Source: Rikenella microfusus (GTDB lineage: Bacteria; Bacteroidota; Bacteroidia; Bacteroidales; VadinHA17). From it: a stretch of DNA of 64,000 nt. The position numbers and the translations under genes are program-made. Location of the stretch: the NCBI GenBank assembly GCA_022736275.1, contig DZBJ01000014.1, positions 1 to 64,000 on the forward strand, given 5' to 3'. The notes beneath the pieces were generated by a model. It had not been told where the DNA came from. It did no database searches and worked only from the letters and a program-made list of their open reading frames with translations. Each line of letters starts with the position of its first letter. Within the stretch, counting starts at the first letter, position 1. Below, piece by piece: positions 1-8,644 of the stretch.

Positions 1-183
1 ATCGAAAATCTGCAATCGAAAATTCTATCGCCTTCCCTGCAATCTGGCTCCTTCGCTAAAATGACCCACCGGGTCATTTCTTAACGCTCGGCCCTCTACT
101 GCCTATTGCCTTATATGACTTACTGCCGACTGCCGACTTATTTTGCCTGCCGACTGCCGACTGGTGACTGGTGACTGCCTGAA
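1..183. repeat. Intergenic mosaic repeat, copy 1
   Basis: The segment 34-114 is nearly identical to 48385-48465, with about six differences over some 80 bases. It contains a 9-bp stem with a 3-base loop at 59-79. It is followed by tandem short units of the TGCCGACTGCCGACT and GGTGACT type up to about 177. The last codons and stop of the VOC gene lie inside the short-unit part. Confidence 0.8.
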
Positions 184-1265
184 CCAGGCTTTACCCTTGA
201 AAACCGCAATGACTTTATCATCCACGACGGGAGCGGCTTGTTCGGATCACGTTTGCGCAGGTCAAGATACCATCCCAGTTTTTTGATGATGGGCACCTTA
301 TGTGTCTCAACAAACTCTATCAGGGTACCGTCAGGATCTTCGATATAGGCAAAGTGACCTGCTGCCTCGCCCATGTCGAAGCTGTTGCCGTGACGGCTGT
401 TCTGGCTGTCGACGGTGAACGGAAAGCCTGTCCCGGCGCAGTAACTGCGGAGGTTATCCATACCGCTAATGTCATAGCAGAGATGTATGAATCCCGGGTC
501 ACCCCACAACCTTCCTTCAAAGATTTTTGTGGGGGTCCGGTCGGTGGACTGGATGAGTTCCAGCACGCTCTGTCCGTAAATGGGATTGAACCCGCCGTGG
601 AAAGGCCTTGATGGAGCCAGCAGCATCCGCCTGAAGCGTCCGCTGCCGCCCGGCACTGATGAGAGATCTTCAAAGGTGCCGGTGACATCATATACAACAG
701 TGTCGTATCCGAGGATGCCGGAATAGAGCTGCTTCGACCTGTCAATGTCAGTAACGCCTATCAGCGCACCGTACGACCCTCCGGATATCTTCTTCAGGTT
801 CATGAACCAGTCAGTGGCTCCCACCATATGGAAGATATTCCCGAAAGGATCCCTGACAAAGAAGCTCTTTTTCCCTGCAGGATCTTCTGCCGGTCTGCCT
901 AATACCTCCACACCGTTATCAGTCCAGTACCTCCATGCACTTTTAACATCCTTCACCTTCATCTTGCAGGCGAATATGCCCAGGTCGCCGAGATTTGTCT
1001 CGCGGTCACGGTATTCAGGCTCCTTTCCCTTATGCTGCCATACCTCAAACCCTCCGCCGCTCTGCATATTCATAGCCAGCACGGCGTGCCTGCTGCGTGT
1101 CTCGCCTCCGGTATAAGGGAGCATCAGCCTTGCTTCAGCCTCATCCTCAAAAATGCGGCAGTCCATTCCGAATGCCCTTATGTACCAGTCCCATGCTTCA
1201 CTGAGGTCATGCACACCGACCCCCATCTGCTGTATGCCTCTGATTGTGTAACCCTTGAACTTCAT
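138..1265 (-). CDS. Two-domain VOC (glyoxalase/dioxygenase fold) protein
   Basis: This 375-residue protein has two vicinal-oxygen-chelate modules, roughly residues 8-155 and 165-322. Each opens with a GVGVHDL or GVTDIDR-type strand and closes with a D-P-F-G-N or D-P-D-G-T turn before the metal-ligand strand. The family includes metal-dependent dioxygenases, glyoxalases and resistance proteins; substrate cannot be told from sequence. It is the last gene of a probable plsC-SDR-VOC operon, 7 bases behind the SDR. The final 14 or so residues (from about G362, rich in G, S, Q and R) are encoded by the intergenic short-unit repeat, so the natural C-terminus has probably been overwritten by repeat insertion or expansion. 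Probably cytoplasmic. Confidence 0.8.
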   Translation of the reverse strand: MKFKGYTIRGIQQMGVGVHDLSEAWDWYIRAFGMDCRIFEDEAEARLMLPYTGGETRSRHAVLAMNMQSGGGFEVWQHKGKEPEYRDRETNLGDLGIFACKMKVKDVKSAWRYWTDNGVEVLGRPAEDPAGKKSFFVRDPFGNIFHMVGATDWFMNLKKISGGSYGALIGVTDIDRSKQLYSGILGYDTVVYDVTGTFEDLSSVPGGSGRFRRMLLAPSRPFHGGFNPIYGQSVLELIQSTDRTPTKIFEGRLWGDPGFIHLCYDISGMDNLRSYCAGTGFPFTVDSQNSRHGNSFDMGEAAGHFAYIEDPDGTLIEFVETHKVPIIKKLGWYLDLRKRDPNKPLPSWMIKSLRFSRVKPGSGSHQSPVGSRQAK

Positions 1266-1272
1266 CTCTCAC

Positions 1273-2073
1273 TCACGTTTGTTTGATCTTCCCTGCTATC
1301 GTGAAGAACAGGGCAGGCATGTATTTTCTGATTTTCAGCATCACCAGTTCACTGCCGCCGACCAGTATCTCCCGCCTGTTCCTTCTCAGCCCTCTTATGA
1401 TCTGCCGGGCTGCCTTTTCGGGTGTCACCCCGCCTGCCAGTCCCTCGTCCATCTTTCCATGCTCAGCGCCTGAGGCTGTAAGGGCATGCAGTGAGATCAT
1501 AGTACGAACCCTTCCGGGTATCAGAACTGACACCCTGATGTTATCCTTGCGGTGCTCCAGCAACAGAGTCTCGAAAAAACCGTGCAGTGCCTGTTTTGAT
1601 GCGGAGTATGCCGAGCGGAGAGGAAAGCCGAACCTTCCTGATATCGAGCTGGTGGCCGCAATGTGTCCGCCGCCGTTCCGGATCATGTGGGGCAGCAGTG
1701 CCTTGGTGATGGCGATGGTGCCGAAGTAGTTGATCTCCATTATTTTGCGGTCAATCCATAGCGGTGTCTCCCTGATCAGGGCCCGCTGGCTTATTCCACC
1801 AATATTGAGCAGCATGTCAACCCTTCCCTCCCGGTTAACCACTTTTGCAACCAGTTCATCAATGCCATTCATATCGCTGAGGTCGAAGATGACGTGTGTT
1901 ACACTGCCCTTCATCGTTGAGCATGATTCTGCCACCCTTGCCAGTCCGGGACCGTCCTTTGATGAAGCTATCACCCTGCTGCCTCCGCCGGCAAAGGCTC
2001 TCACCAGCGCTTCGCCGATGCCTGATGAGGCTCCGGTGATCCAGACAACCTTTCCTGTGAAGATATCCTTCAT
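1273..2073 (-). CDS. SDR family oxidoreductase
   Basis: This is a classical short-chain dehydrogenase/reductase of 266 residues. The N-terminal TGASSGIG dinucleotide-binding motif is at residues 14-21, the NIGG segment follows near 90, and the catalytic Ser and YSASK tetrad residues are near 145-160. The C-terminal tail is basic and hydrophobic, as in membrane-associated DHRS7-like reductases of lipid substrates. It starts 2 bases after the stop of the upstream acyltransferase, so the two are likely co-translated. Acting on a lipid or acyl intermediate is an inference from this neighbour. The substrate is unknown. Confidence 0.85.
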   Translation of the reverse strand: MKDIFTGKVVWITGASSGIGEALVRAFAGGGSRVIASSKDGPGLARVAESCSTMKGSVTHVIFDLSDMNGIDELVAKVVNREGRVDMLLNIGGISQRALIRETPLWIDRKIMEINYFGTIAITKALLPHMIRNGGGHIAATSSISGRFGFPLRSAYSASKQALHGFFETLLLEHRKDNIRVSVLIPGRVRTMISLHALTASGAEHGKMDEGLAGGVTPEKAARQIIRGLRRNRREILVGGSELVMLKIRKYMPALFFTIAGKIKQT

Positions 2074-2075
2074 GA

Positions 2076-3404
2076 TCAGAGTGCGGCAACCCGTTTGACA
2101 AGCCTGTTGTAAGTATCACGCAACCTGATGAAAACCGGGTCTTTGGTGCGGTTGAGGTTCCAGATCCTGAAGCCTCCGACAGTCCTGCGAAAGAGGAGAA
2201 ACCAGTTCCAGGCAAGGATACCTGCCACGGGTATCATCAGGAAGACAAGCAAAGCGATCCACCAGGGTTTGATAAAAATCAGGGCAAGTACCAGGTAGAG
2301 AGGGCCGAAGATAAAGCTGAACCCGAGAAAGAAACCATACCTGGCTGTGCTTATGAAGGCCGGATCTTTTGATTTAATTGCCTGCAGGTATGAGATGCGA
2401 AAGATGAGTATGTTCAGCGCAACTCCCAGCAGGAACAGGGGCAGGGTGAGCACCAGGAACACTGATGAGAGCATAAGCCAGCCTAGGGGATGCCTCTTCT
2501 TCCTCAGGTGCCTGTAGCTGATCCTCAGTTTTGTGGCCATACCCCTGACGGTAAGAGTGTCAGCGCAGATATCATTGTATGTTTCCGGATCCGAGGCCTG
2601 CAGCTCATTGATCCTGGCCACCAGCCTCTGGTCGCGGAAAAGCTTCGGATACCTGATGCTGTCACTGTATTTTTCATTGACGATGCTCCTCATCTCATTA
2701 ATGGCCTCATAATCCTGTTCATTGTCGATATGAACCATTACCTTCTTCATATCAGCCGAGAGCCTGTCACGCAACTCCACTATAGCCCTGTTGGGATTCT
2801 CCCTGTATGAGTCATAGTATTCGGAAACATTTATGGGATGGCCGTAGACTACTGTAAGCACCTGCCTGAATCTCCAGTAGTGCGAGTATTCCAGTCCCAC
2901 GGGCACTATGTTAATCTCTTTGGTAAAACCTGATGCCTCAGCTGTCTGGAAGGCTATGCGGCAGATTCCCTTTTTCAGTTGCCTCAGTTTCCTGAAGTTG
3001 GCGTGGTTTCCTTCAGGAAGTATCACAACTCCGTTGCGGTGCTCCATAACCCTCAGCGTATCAAGGAAAGTGCCATCATTCTGTTTCAGGTTCTCAAAGC
3101 CGTCCCTGATCCTGTAAACAGGCAGCATCTTGAGGAAGTAGAGGATCCGTGCAACGAATTTGTTTTTGAATATGTCTGCCCTTGCCAGGAATATCAGCTG
3201 TCTCTCGAGGGTGCCGATGACTGCCATGGCATCCATGAGTGCGTTCTGGTGGTTGGGCGCAAAGATGGTCGGTACCGAAAAGTTGATGTTGTCTCTCCCG
3301 TATGCAAGTACTTTCCGGTAGTAGATATAGTTGTGCCAGAAATCAACGTATTTTTTCAGAAGCTGATAGAAAATATCATACTTCTCGATGTTTTTCTTCC
3401 CCAT
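2076..3404 (-). CDS. PlsC-like phospholipid/glycerol acyltransferase
   Basis: The 442-residue protein has a PlsC-type acyltransferase domain in its first 230 or so residues. The catalytic N-H-x4-D motif reads NHQNALMD near residue 52, and the acyl-acceptor motif is of LPEGNH type near 129. The second half has three or four hydrophobic segments (about 305-400), giving a membrane-anchored enzyme longer than bacterial PlsC (about 240). It probably transfers an acyl group to a glycerophospholipid-type acceptor at the inner membrane. It is the first gene of an operon with the SDR and VOC genes. A 9-bp inverted repeat sits upstream at 3425-3469. Confidence 0.85.
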   Translation of the reverse strand: MGKKNIEKYDIFYQLLKKYVDFWHNYIYYRKVLAYGRDNINFSVPTIFAPNHQNALMDAMAVIGTLERQLIFLARADIFKNKFVARILYFLKMLPVYRIRDGFENLKQNDGTFLDTLRVMEHRNGVVILPEGNHANFRKLRQLKKGICRIAFQTAEASGFTKEINIVPVGLEYSHYWRFRQVLTVVYGHPINVSEYYDSYRENPNRAIVELRDRLSADMKKVMVHIDNEQDYEAINEMRSIVNEKYSDSIRYPKLFRDQRLVARINELQASDPETYNDICADTLTVRGMATKLRISYRHLRKKRHPLGWLMLSSVFLVLTLPLFLLGVALNILIFRISYLQAIKSKDPAFISTARYGFFLGFSFIFGPLYLVLALIFIKPWWIALLVFLMIPVAGILAWNWFLLFRRTVGGFRIWNLNRTKDPVFIRLRDTYNRLVKRVAAL

Positions 3405-3424
3405 TCCGCAACCAGTTTTAGCTT

Positions 3425-3469
3425 CTTAGTCATTAAAATGAAATCTACAGAACTATCCGCATGACTAAG
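3425..3469. promoter_or_regulatory. 9-bp inverted repeat upstream of the plsC-like gene
   Basis: CTTAGTCAT at 3425-3433 is exactly complementary to ATGACTAAG at 3461-3469, separated by 27 bases. It lies in the 167-base gap between hslR and the plsC-like gene. It could be a terminator stem without a clear T-tract or a two-site operator; the sequence alone does not decide. Confidence 0.4.
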
Positions 3470-3571
3470 TTAGGAAAAGTTCCACCCTCAAAATCAAAAA
3501 TGCTGTTTCTTAATGGCGGATGGCCGAATTTTAGGTATTTATACCACCATCCTGGTTGACATTACGGCGAA

Positions 3572-3952
3572 TTACCCGATGAAATCTTCCAGGTCTCTTC
3601 GTTCTCTCTTTGTCGGGCGACCGCTTCCCCGCGGTCTGTATCCGGATAGGGTCTTGCCTGCAATGCTTTTGCTTTTCTCCTCATCCGGGGTAAGGTCGCT
3701 GATGTACTCAGCCACCAGCTTTGCGCCTACCCTGCTGTTCGGGAGGCCTGTCACGAGGTAGGTGTATGTCACCGGTGGTTTCCTGACGAGGATTGTAGTT
3801 CCCGGGGTGACCATATGTGCTGGTTTGACCGGCTGTCCCGCCACTGTAACTCTTCCCCTGCGGCATTCCTCCGTGGCTGCGCTGCGCGATTTGAAGAGCC
3901 TGACGCACCAGAGGAACTTATCAATTCTTTCCTGCTTCTGAGTCGTCATCAC
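3572..3952 (-). CDS. hslR: S4-domain RNA-binding protein, Hsp15 family
   Basis: This 126-residue basic protein opens with an S4 RNA-binding domain (R-I-D-K-F-L-W near residue 9, then the K-S-R-S-A-A and G-x-V-x-V-x-G elements through about residue 60). The remaining tail is Lys/Arg-rich. Hsp15 binds stalled 50S subunits carrying nascent peptidyl-tRNA. The reading frame overlaps the end of pth by 32 bases, which suggests translational coupling. Pairing Hsp15 with peptidyl-tRNA hydrolase makes functional sense, because both act on peptidyl-tRNA after failed translation. Met2 is an equally possible start. Confidence 0.87.
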   Translation of the reverse strand: MMTTQKQERIDKFLWCVRLFKSRSAATEECRRGRVTVAGQPVKPAHMVTPGTTILVRKPPVTYTYLVTGLPNSRVGAKLVAEYISDLTPDEEKSKSIAGKTLSGYRPRGSGRPTKRERRDLEDFIG

Positions 3953-4526
3953 TGAGTTTTTTCCCCGCTTTATTGTATGCCGTCATCGTTAGCTCGCAGC
4001 CGGCAGTCACAAATGACATGATCATCTCAACTGCCAGCGGGATTCGTTTGCTGATCAGGCCCAGCTCATCGGCCGTCCACTCACCCAGTACATAATTAAC
4101 CTGTCCTCCGCGGGGATAGTTGTTGCCTATACCAATCCGAAGCCTGGCGTAATCATCTGTTCCGAGTACATCGCTGATACTCAGCAGGCCGTTGTGCCCG
4201 CCGGGGCCTCCCTTTGACCTGAGCCTGATGCTCGCGGTGGGGATGGCTATATCGTCGGTTATTACCAGCAGGTTCTCCGGGGGTATCTTCTCCTTCTGCA
4301 TCCAGTATCGTACGGCATTGCCGCTTCGGTTCATAAGGGTGGAGGGCTTGAGAAGGATCATCTGGGCGTTTTTGTGACGCATCCCGGCCACAAAGCCGTA
4401 GCGACGGTCCGAAAAAAAGATACCGGATGCTGCAGCAGCAGAATCCAGTACCATGAATCCGACATTATGCCGTGTGTTTTTATACTCCTCGCCTATGTTG
4501 CCCAGACCGGCGATAAGGTATTTCAT
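3921..4526 (-). CDS. pth: Peptidyl-tRNA hydrolase
   Basis: The 201-residue protein hydrolyses the ester bond of peptidyl-tRNAs released from stalled ribosomes. It shows the N-terminal LIAGLGNIG strand-turn, the catalytic His in TRHNVGF near residue 20, the Asn of the L-M-N-R-S-G segment near 68, and the GGPGGHNGL loop near 110. Length matches the family (about 190). It sits 24 bases behind rplY and overlaps hslR. The last 25 residues form a charged extension. Confidence 0.95.
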   Translation of the reverse strand: MKYLIAGLGNIGEEYKNTRHNVGFMVLDSAAAASGIFFSDRRYGFVAGMRHKNAQMILLKPSTLMNRSGNAVRYWMQKEKIPPENLLVITDDIAIPTASIRLRSKGGPGGHNGLLSISDVLGTDDYARLRIGIGNNYPRGGQVNYVLGEWTADELGLISKRIPLAVEMIMSFVTAGCELTMTAYNKAGKKLSDDDSEAGKN

Positions 4527-4550
4527 TTTTTCCGGCGGAGTGCTTATTCC

Positions 4551-5168
4551 TTACTCCTCAGCAGGAGCTTCAGCGGCAGAAGCCTCAGCAGCAGGTGCTG
4601 CAGCAGCCTCCTCATCCTTGATCGATACTCTCGATACATCAACCGATACAATCATTGCACGCTTGTTGTCAATGACCTCGAGCTTGTCGTAGGAGAGATC
4701 GCCAATCTTCACCGACTGGCCGATCTCGATGTTTGTGATGTCTATTGTAAGATCCTCGGGTAAATCCTTAACCAGGCCCTTGACCTTCAGGGTCCTGCGT
4801 TTTACCCTGAGTTTGCCCCCGGCTTTCACACCCGAAGATTCTCCCGTGATCTTCAGCGGGATATCAATTATTACAGGCTTGTCATCAGATACCTGCATAA
4901 AATCAATATGCTGGATATGATCAGTCACCGGATGGAACTGAATGTCCTTCATGACGGCATTATAACTCTTGTCGTCAACTATGAGGTTCACGATAAATAC
5001 TTCAGGGGTGTAAACCAGTCCGCGGAATGCGTTCTGATGCGCATAAAAATGCAGATTTCCCTTTTCCCTGTACATGACGCATGGTACATTCCCCTCTGCC
5101 CGCAGGGCGTTGGAACTCTTTTTCCCGAACTGATCGCGTGAGACGGCTTTGATCTCAATACTCTTCAT
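4551..5168 (-). CDS. rplY: 50S ribosomal protein L25 (long Ctc type)
   Basis: This is a 205-residue 5S-rRNA-binding L25 of the two-domain Ctc type. The first 95 residues form the L25 fold, starting with the I-E-I-K-A-V strand. They are followed by the TL5-type beta domain (GVKAGGKLRV near 115) and a low-complexity Ala/Glu tail of about 30 residues. It leads a conserved rplY-pth-hslR operon. A TAnnTTTG promoter box lies on the same strand about 86 bases upstream, at 5254-5261. Confidence 0.95.
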   Translation of the reverse strand: MKSIEIKAVSRDQFGKKSSNALRAEGNVPCVMYREKGNLHFYAHQNAFRGLVYTPEVFIVNLIVDDKSYNAVMKDIQFHPVTDHIQHIDFMQVSDDKPVIIDIPLKITGESSGVKAGGKLRVKRRTLKVKGLVKDLPEDLTIDITNIEIGQSVKIGDLSYDKLEVIDNKRAMIVSVDVSRVSIKDEEAAAAPAAEASAAEAPAEE

Positions 5169-5253
5169 TAGTCTTTAATTTGTTGTGTTACTCAAAGTTA
5201 CTTGCCCGGCAACCTCCCATCACACGTTTGACGTTTTCAAAAAAATCGGCCTG

Positions 5254-5261
5254 CAAATGTA
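5254..5261 (-). promoter_or_regulatory. Predicted -7 box (TACATTTG) for rplY-pth-hslR
   Basis: On the minus strand this reads TACATTTG, an exact match to the Bacteroidota TAnnTTTG element, preceded by a T-rich run. It lies in the 103-base gap between prs and rplY. Confidence 0.55.
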
Positions 5262-5271
5262 GCTAAAAAAG

Positions 5272-6210
5272 TTAAAAAACAAAACCTGAGCTGATAGAGC
5301 TGTTGGTATACACTGCTTTTATTGCTCCGGCGAAGATCTCGCTTACTGAAAGTATCTTGATTTTTGGTGAGTGACCTGTTAAGGGTATGCTGTCTGTGAC
5401 TACCAGTTCTTCAAGCGGCGACCTGTCAATCTTGTCTATGGCATCACCGGAGAGCACGGGGTGTGTTGCCACCGCCCTGACACTCAGGGCGCCGCGGTCT
5501 CTCATCACCGTGGCGGCAAAGGAAAGGGTGCCGGCAGTGTCCACCAGATCGTCAATGATGACCACATGGCGCCCTTCCACCTCACCTATCACCGAGATCT
5601 CCTCAACCACGTTCGGTTTCTTCCGGAGCTTGTAGCAGAGCACCATCTCGCTCTGCAGGTAGCGGGCATAGGCATTGGCCCTCTTCGAGCCGCCCATGTC
5701 GGGAGCCGATACCGTCAGGTTGGGCAGATTGAGATTCCTGATGTAGGGTGCAAACAGAGCCGAGCCGAAGAGGTGATCAACGGGTACATCGAAGAAACCC
5801 TGTATCTGGTCAGCATGAAGGTCTATAGTGATGATGCGGTCAACACCAGCTTTGGTGAGGAGGTCAGCTGTCAGCTTGGCCCCCAGCGATACCCGCGGTC
5901 TGTCCTTGCGGTCCTGACGCGCATATCCGTAGTACGGGATAACGGCATTGACCTTGTATGCCGAAGCCCTCTTGGCGGCATCAATCATCAGGAGGAGCTC
6001 CATAAGGTTCTCTGCAGGCGGATTGGTAGACTGTATGATGAAAACATGGCAGCCCCTGACTGACTCATCAAAACAGGGCTGCAACTCACCGTCACTGAAG
6101 CTGAGAAGGGAGCTCTTGCCAAGCTCAATACCGAGATGACCAGCTATCTTTTCCGCTATGGTTAGTGATGAAGTGCATGAGAAAATCTTAAAAGGAGCTC
6201 TGCCGATCAT
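5272..6210 (-). CDS. prs: Ribose-phosphate pyrophosphokinase
   Basis: The 312-residue enzyme makes PRPP from ribose 5-phosphate and ATP for nucleotide, NAD, His and Trp synthesis. It shows the regulatory flexible loop Y-A-R-Q-D-R-K near residue 100, the metal site DLHADQIQGFF near 130, and the PRPP-binding loop VIIDDLVDTAGTL near 220. Length is normal for class I enzymes (about 310). It follows engB by 62 bases on the same strand and may have its own promoter. Confidence 0.95.
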   Translation of the reverse strand: MIGRAPFKIFSCTSSLTIAEKIAGHLGIELGKSSLLSFSDGELQPCFDESVRGCHVFIIQSTNPPAENLMELLLMIDAAKRASAYKVNAVIPYYGYARQDRKDRPRVSLGAKLTADLLTKAGVDRIITIDLHADQIQGFFDVPVDHLFGSALFAPYIRNLNLPNLTVSAPDMGGSKRANAYARYLQSEMVLCYKLRKKPNVVEEISVIGEVEGRHVVIIDDLVDTAGTLSFAATVMRDRGALSVRAVATHPVLSGDAIDKIDRSPLEELVVTDSIPLTGHSPKIKILSVSEIFAGAIKAVYTNSSISSGFVF

Positions 6211-6272
6211 AAGTGGAGGTTTAAGGGAGTTTTCACTGAACGATTCCGTAAAAATAATATTAATAGGTTAAA

Positions 6273-6881
6273 TCATTTTTCTCTTTTGAAATATTTCATG
6301 TTCTCACGGATATAATCAAGCAGCTCATCCCTGCCGGTGCCTTTGGCTGCAGAGGTGACGAAGGAGGGAGGCAGGCTCTCCCACCTGTCGAGCATGGCCC
6401 TGTCATGAAGAGCCCTGTTCTTCCCGGCCTCAGCGGCGGAGACCTTGTCGGTTTTTGTGAAGACCCTTACAAACGGCACACCGTTCAGCGCCAGCCTCTC
6501 CATGAATTCCAGGTCAGCGGCCATCGGTTCATGCCGGGCATCAATCAGCACAAACAGTGATACAAGACTTTCGCGTTTGGTGACGTAGGTGGTGAACAAC
6601 CTGTCCCATTCACCCCTCATCTTCTGTGATACGCGTGCATAACCGTAGCCGGGAAGGTCTACAAGATACCAACTCTCGTTGATCAGAAAATGGTTTATTG
6701 TCTGGGTCTTCCCCGGACTGCCTGATATTTTGGCAAGGCCCTTTCTTCCTGCCAGCATGTTCAGCAGCGATGACTTGCCTACGTTTGACCTCCCAATGAA
6801 GGCATACTCGGGGAGATCAGGCGGAGGCAGCTGACTGATCTTCGCACTGCTTGTAATGAAAGATGCTGACCTGATTATCAT
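6273..6881 (-). CDS. engB: Ribosome biogenesis GTP-binding protein EngB/YsxC
   Basis: This 202-residue TrmE-Era-EngA-like GTPase acts in late 50S subunit assembly. Visible motifs are the P-loop GRSNVGKSS near residue 31, switch I threonine in KTQTINHF near 59, G3 DLPGYGYA near 75, and G4 TKTD near 141. Length matches the family. It lies 5 bases behind the lipoprotein gene, in an operon running from the Dabb protein through manA. Confidence 0.95.
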   Translation of the reverse strand: MIIRSASFITSSAKISQLPPPDLPEYAFIGRSNVGKSSLLNMLAGRKGLAKISGSPGKTQTINHFLINESWYLVDLPGYGYARVSQKMRGEWDRLFTTYVTKRESLVSLFVLIDARHEPMAADLEFMERLALNGVPFVRVFTKTDKVSAAEAGKNRALHDRAMLDRWESLPPSFVTSAAKGTGRDELLDYIRENMKYFKREK

Positions 6882-6886
6882 CTCCT

Positions 6887-7648
6887 CTAATTCAGATCTT
6901 TATAGCGCAGGGGTATTGCAAGGCGGTAGTATAGCCTGTTGCCGAACCCTGTCAGCCATGATGCCACCACCACAACCGAATCTGCCATGTGACCCCGGGT
7001 CTTCTGGAGGTCAAGGTAGCCTGTGGTGGCCGTCTGGAGCAGGGGCTTAAGGGAATCCATATCCACCAGTCCGTTTACCAGGTCTCCCCTGAAATACTTC
7101 ACATTCTCAGAGAGGTCAGTCATCTCAATGAAGAGCTTGAACATGCCTCTCTCATCATACCGGTCGTTGGTTCTGTAAGTTATACCCGGATAGTCTGTCA
7201 CCTTCTCTCCGCTCATCCTGTACTCCTCGAGCCCGGGCAGACGTTTCCCGTCGACAAAATCAATCTTTGCCTTCACCCGGCCGCTCTTGTAATACTGTAT
7301 CTGTGAACCGTGGATTGTGTCATTAAGATACGGAGTTACCCTGAAGAGCTTGCTGTCAGGGTAGTACCATCTTGCCTCGCCGTTCTTCTTTCCGTCAGCA
7401 TAAGGGATCTCCTGTTCAATTACCCCTCCCTTGTAGTAGGTGCGGGTCATTCCCCCCATGACACCGTTCCGGAATTCCACCTCCTTGACCTTGACATTAT
7501 CGTTAATGTAGTTTCTGACCCCTGTAAATCCTGTGTCGGGTACATTTCCGGCATTTTTGTTCCTGTCTCCGGCATCACCGGTTCCTCCTCCGCATGAGGC
7601 TGCAATTATCATTATCAGTATGGCTGTGATGGCTGTCAGTTGTTTCAT
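6887..7648 (-). CDS. MORN-like repeat lipoprotein (YwqK-type)
   Basis: A start at 7648, one base after the manA stop, gives 253 residues and a clean lipoprotein signal: a hydrophobic stretch ending IIAASC, with Cys as the lipidated residue. An upstream in-frame start would add 11 charged residues before the signal, so it is rejected. The mature protein has MORN-variant strands (YYKGGVIEQE, YADGKKNGEARWYYPDSK, YYKSGRVKAK), as in YwqK/antitoxin-like repeat proteins. It ends with a helical tail of about 70 residues. It is probably anchored in the periplasm or on the outer membrane. Function unknown; no toxin partner is seen. Confidence 0.75.
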   Translation of the reverse strand: MKQLTAITAILIMIIAASCGGGTGDAGDRNKNAGNVPDTGFTGVRNYINDNVKVKEVEFRNGVMGGMTRTYYKGGVIEQEIPYADGKKNGEARWYYPDSKLFRVTPYLNDTIHGSQIQYYKSGRVKAKIDFVDGKRLPGLEEYRMSGEKVTDYPGITYRTNDRYDERGMFKLFIEMTDLSENVKYFRGDLVNGLVDMDSLKPLLQTATTGYLDLQKTRGHMADSVVVVASWLTGFGNRLYYRLAIPLRYKDLN

Positions 7649-7649
7649 C

Positions 7650-8642
7650 TCATTTTCTTTTTTGTGGTACAAATGCTTCAAGGAGAGTTACCGTTCCCTG
7701 CGGGATCAGTGTCACGCTGTCGGCTGAGGCAGGAATGAGCAGAGTTTCGCCTGCCTTAAGCTCTTCTCTCTGCCCGAAACATTCAATTATAGCCATGCTC
7801 TCAGTGCATATGTAGATTATGAATGAGTCTGTCAGGCTGTAATCCTTAATCACCGGACTGTCAATACGGAGCAGGCTGGTACGAAACCAAGGACATTCGG
7901 CAAGCATCACCGGCTGGTTCAGCTGCGGGGTCTTCTTTATCAGGTTGGTTGTGTCAAGGCTGAAGTTTATGGCATCAAGCGCCAGTGCCGTATGCATCTC
8001 GCGCGGTTTGCCGGAGGCGTCCGAACGGTCCCAGTCATAGATGCGATAGGTGACATCAGAGTTCTGCTGTAACTCGGTAAGAAGTACTCCGGCGCCGATG
8101 GCATGTACCATTCCGGCCGGGATGAAGAAGACGTCGCCGCGGCTTACCTCCGTGACGTTGATGAGCTCTTCAAGCCTCTTTGAGCTTAGGTGCTCAAGGT
8201 ATTCCTCCTTTGTGGTCTTCTTCCGGAATCCCGTATAGATAACGGCTCCCGGTGCAGCATCGATGACATACCACATCTCGGTCTTGCCCCAGGCGTGATG
8301 CCTCTCCGCCGCCAGCCTGTCGTCAGGGTGCACCTGTATCGACAGCCTGTTGCGGGCATCAATGAACTTGACAAGCAGAGGGAACTCGTTACCGTACTTC
8401 TCAAAGACGGCCTCGCCCACAATGTCGCCCATATATACCTCCATTATCTCCTCCAGGGTGTTCCCCTTCAGAAAGCCGTTAGCCACCACTGAACTCGCTC
8501 CCGGCATGCCGCTGATCTCCCAGCTCTCCCCGATCAGTGTCCCGGCCCTGGCTCTCTTTCCGTAACGCTCTCTCAGGGCGCTTCCTCCCCACAGTGTCTC
8601 CTTGAGAACAGGTTTGAACCGGATGGGGTAAAGTGAACTCAT
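7650..8642 (-). CDS. manA: Mannose-6-phosphate isomerase, class I
   Basis: The 330-residue zinc enzyme interconverts mannose 6-phosphate and fructose 6-phosphate, feeding GDP-mannose and surface polysaccharide synthesis. It shows the substrate-side Q-V-H-P-D-D near residue 100, the zinc-ligand Glu in KTEMWYV near 119, and the FIPAGMVHAIG motif near 172. The short-form length (about 310-330) matches Bacteroidota and Bacillus ManA. It is 2 bases behind the Dabb-family gene, and its stop is followed after one base by the lipoprotein start. Confidence 0.93.
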   Translation of the reverse strand: MSSLYPIRFKPVLKETLWGGSALRERYGKRARAGTLIGESWEISGMPGASSVVANGFLKGNTLEEIMEVYMGDIVGEAVFEKYGNEFPLLVKFIDARNRLSIQVHPDDRLAAERHHAWGKTEMWYVIDAAPGAVIYTGFRKKTTKEEYLEHLSSKRLEELINVTEVSRGDVFFIPAGMVHAIGAGVLLTELQQNSDVTYRIYDWDRSDASGKPREMHTALALDAINFSLDTTNLIKKTPQLNQPVMLAECPWFRTSLLRIDSPVIKDYSLTDSFIIYICTESMAIIECFGQREELKAGETLLIPASADSVTLIPQGTVTLLEAFVPQKRK

Positions 8643-8644
8643 GA

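Noticed and set aside
5461-6063. A 200-codon plus-strand frame opposite prs
   Set aside because: prs is clearly coding on the other strand; this is a shadow frame.
6887-7648. Toxin-antitoxin role for the YwqK-like MORN protein
   Set aside because: It is a lipoprotein in a housekeeping operon with no toxin gene next to it.
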